A stretch of DNA of 8,746 bases. It comes from Thermoplasmata archaeon. GTDB taxonomy: Archaea; Thermoplasmatota; Thermoplasmata; Thermoplasmatales; Thermoplasmataceae. Shown piece after piece: positions 5,992 through 8,746 of the stretch. Every line of letters starts with the position of its first letter. Positions within the stretch are counted from its first letter, which is position 1. The position numbers and the translations under genes are program-made. Under the pieces are notes generated by a model. It ran no database searches, was not told where the DNA came from, and worked only from the letters and a program-made list of their open reading frames with translations. The DNA lies in NCBI GenBank assembly GCA_021804185.1, contig JAJZKL010000019.1, positions 1-8,746 of the forward strand. The letters are read 5' to 3'.

Positions 5992-7044
5992 ATGGAAAAA
6001 AGTACTCAGGTAAGGAGCAGGCTGGCTCTCTGGTACAGTGCGTTCAGAGGATTTTATGATAGGAACAACTCTCAGAATGCTGATTTTATAGCCAGGTTCC
6101 TTTTTTCATCAAGGAGTGTAATCCTTGTAATATCAGCTCAGGCTGCAATTATTGCGGGCCTAATGGCATATCTATTTTCATCATTTAATGCTATCCGATT
6201 TGTAATACTGTTCATAGGGTTCATAGACGCACATGCTCTCAGCAACCTTTCCAACGACTATTTCGGGTATTTTCGTGGCGACGATTCTCCAGACTCACCT
6301 AGGAGAATGTATACAATTCACCCTATAGCTGATGGAGTGATAACAAGGCATGAGGCAAAATTATCCCTTATGGTTCTTCTTGTCATTGGTATCATAATTG
6401 CTGCTTATTTCACTGTTTATGTAGGAATTTACACTCTTCTCTTCTTTGGGCTTGGAGTTGCATTGCTCTTCTTTTATGATGCCGCCCCAACTCCACTTAA
6501 GTCCATAGGCCTCGGGGAGATTGCCAGTTTCCTTGCGTGGGGTCCTGTGATGATTGCTGGAGGATTCTATGTTATTAGCGGCCACCTTTCAGTGATTCCT
6601 GTTATTGCTGGAATCCCCTATGGTCTGGGTGTTATGTCCATTCTCTGGGGAAAGCATATCGATCAGGAGGCATACGATTCTTCCAAGAGGATTCGGACAA
6701 TGCCAGTTATACTGGGAACAAGGGTGAGCAGGGATGCAGGAATTGCGATCATCTCCCTTGTCTATGTTTCAGTTTTTTTATCTGTTATTTTCAGCATTCT
6801 TCCAACAACATCTGTGATTATTCTTGTAAGTGTGCCTGCAGCAATAATGGGAATCAGGAGATTTGGATCTCCAAGGCCGGAATCACCTCCAGAGGGATTT
6901 GTAGGCTGGCCACTCTGGTTTCACAGGGGTGCCCTTAATTTCAACAGGCGTTTTGGATGGTCCTACATACTTTCACTTGTTGCAGCTGCAGTACTTTTGC
7001 ATATTCCGGTAGTAGAACACTTCATTTTGCTCAAGATACTATAA
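5992..7044 (+). CDS. UbiA-family membrane prenyltransferase
   Basis: A 350-residue polytopic membrane protein with about nine hydrophobic helices (roughly 43-63, 69-86, 123-143, 145-163, 172-192, 201-218, 250-270, 272-288, 323-340). The first Asp-rich motif is NLSNDYFGYFRGDD (85-98), the Mg-prenyl-diphosphate site, similar to the NDYFDY of MenA proteins. The second is the GKHIDQEAYDSSKR loop (220-233) followed by RTMPVILG, with D224, E226 and D229; the GKHxD form marks a UbiA subfamily distinct from classical MenA (RDIDSD). The enzyme should transfer an isoprenoid chain to an acceptor: a quinone head group, a lipid glycerol backbone or heme are possibilities. A quinone role is suggested only loosely by the OSBS-like gene about 5 kb away. 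It has its own promoter and a T5 run after the stop, convergent with the Trm56 gene. Confidence 0.88.
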   Translation: MEKSTQVRSRLALWYSAFRGFYDRNNSQNADFIARFLFSSRSVILVISAQAAIIAGLMAYLFSSFNAIRFVILFIGFIDAHALSNLSNDYFGYFRGDDSPDSPRRMYTIHPIADGVITRHEAKLSLMVLLVIGIIIAAYFTVYVGIYTLLFFGLGVALLFFYDAAPTPLKSIGLGEIASFLAWGPVMIAGGFYVISGHLSVIPVIAGIPYGLGVMSILWGKHIDQEAYDSSKRIRTMPVILGTRVSRDAGIAIISLVYVSVFLSVIFSILPTTSVIILVSVPAAIMGIRRFGSPRPESPPEGFVGWPLWFHRGALNFNRRFGWSYILSLVAAAVLLHIPVVEHFILLKIL

Positions 7045-7047
7045 ACA

Positions 7048-7052
7048 TTTTT
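7048..7052 (+). terminator. Oligo-T terminator candidate after the UbiA-family gene
   Basis: Five T residues 3 nt after the stop codon, in the 87-bp AT-rich gap between convergent genes. The opposite strand has only a T4 run (7099-7102 region) for the Trm56 transcript. Confidence 0.4.
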
Positions 7053-7131
7053 ATGAAATGATTGAAATAATCTTTGATATAAGCAATTTCAAATACAAAA
7101 CGCTAATTTCAACATGGAATTTATTTTAACC

Positions 7132-8701
<1,570 letters not shown>

Positions 8702-8721
8702 TCTTTAGGTATTGCACATTC

Positions 8722-8730
8722 AAATATAAT
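8722..8730 (-). promoter_or_regulatory. TATA box of the winged-helix / Trm56-HD operon
   Basis: Minus-strand ATTATATTT centred about 25 nt before the ATG at 8701. It is one of the best TATA matches in the window and implies a leaderless transcript covering both genes. Confidence 0.6.
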
Positions 8731-8746
8731 GATTGGGTTAATGCCT

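Overview
The window looks like a chromosomal segment of a Thermoplasmatales-type archaeon (class Thermoplasmata). The strongest evidence is a mevalonate 3-kinase of the Thermoplasma acidophilum Ta1305 type, an enzyme known from the acidophile-specific branch of the mevalonate pathway. Supporting evidence: a Sec61-beta (archaeal SecG) gene, an archaeal Trm56 tRNA methyltransferase, an archaeal-type tRNA-Glu, AT-rich promoter elements about 25-27 nt upstream of most first-gene start codons (leaderless transcription), and Shine-Dalgarno sequences only at internal operon genes. Genus cannot be decided from this window.

Layout. (1) 1-788, plus: 3' part of an enolase-superfamily gene resembling o-succinylbenzoate synthase / N-acylamino acid racemase. 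It runs convergently into (2) 790-3545, minus: gcvPA-gcvPB, the two-subunit glycine dehydrogenase (P protein) of the glycine cleavage system, joined by an ATGA overlap. (3) A divergent regulatory gap (3546-3726) separates gcvPA from the mevalonate 3-kinase gene (3727-4725, plus, TTG start). (4) 4785-4949: a 54-codon Sec61-beta gene with GTG start, easily lost to length cut-offs. (5) 5048-5383: a small soluble Rieske [2Fe-2S] protein with a palindrome overlapping its promoter. (6) 5489-5563: tRNA-Glu(CTC) with an unusual C at position 55. (7) 5564-5991: a gene-free AT-rich gap. (8) 5992-7044: UbiA-family membrane prenyltransferase. (9) 7132-8701, minus: a two-gene operon of an archaeal winged-helix regulator-like protein followed by a Trm56 tRNA methyltransferase fused to an HD phosphohydrolase-like domain.

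The genes are mostly core metabolism and information processing: isoprenoid supply (mevalonate 3-kinase) and isoprenoid use (UbiA), possibly quinone synthesis (OSBS-like plus UbiA), one-carbon metabolism, protein secretion, electron transfer and tRNA modification. I see no mobile element, CRISPR array, defence system or biosynthetic island. The points that deserve a second look are the Trm56-HD fusion, the tRNA-Glu T-loop, the tiny Sec61-beta gene, the operator-like palindromes and the fixed promoter-to-start spacing. I found no convincing evidence for an entirely new biological system.
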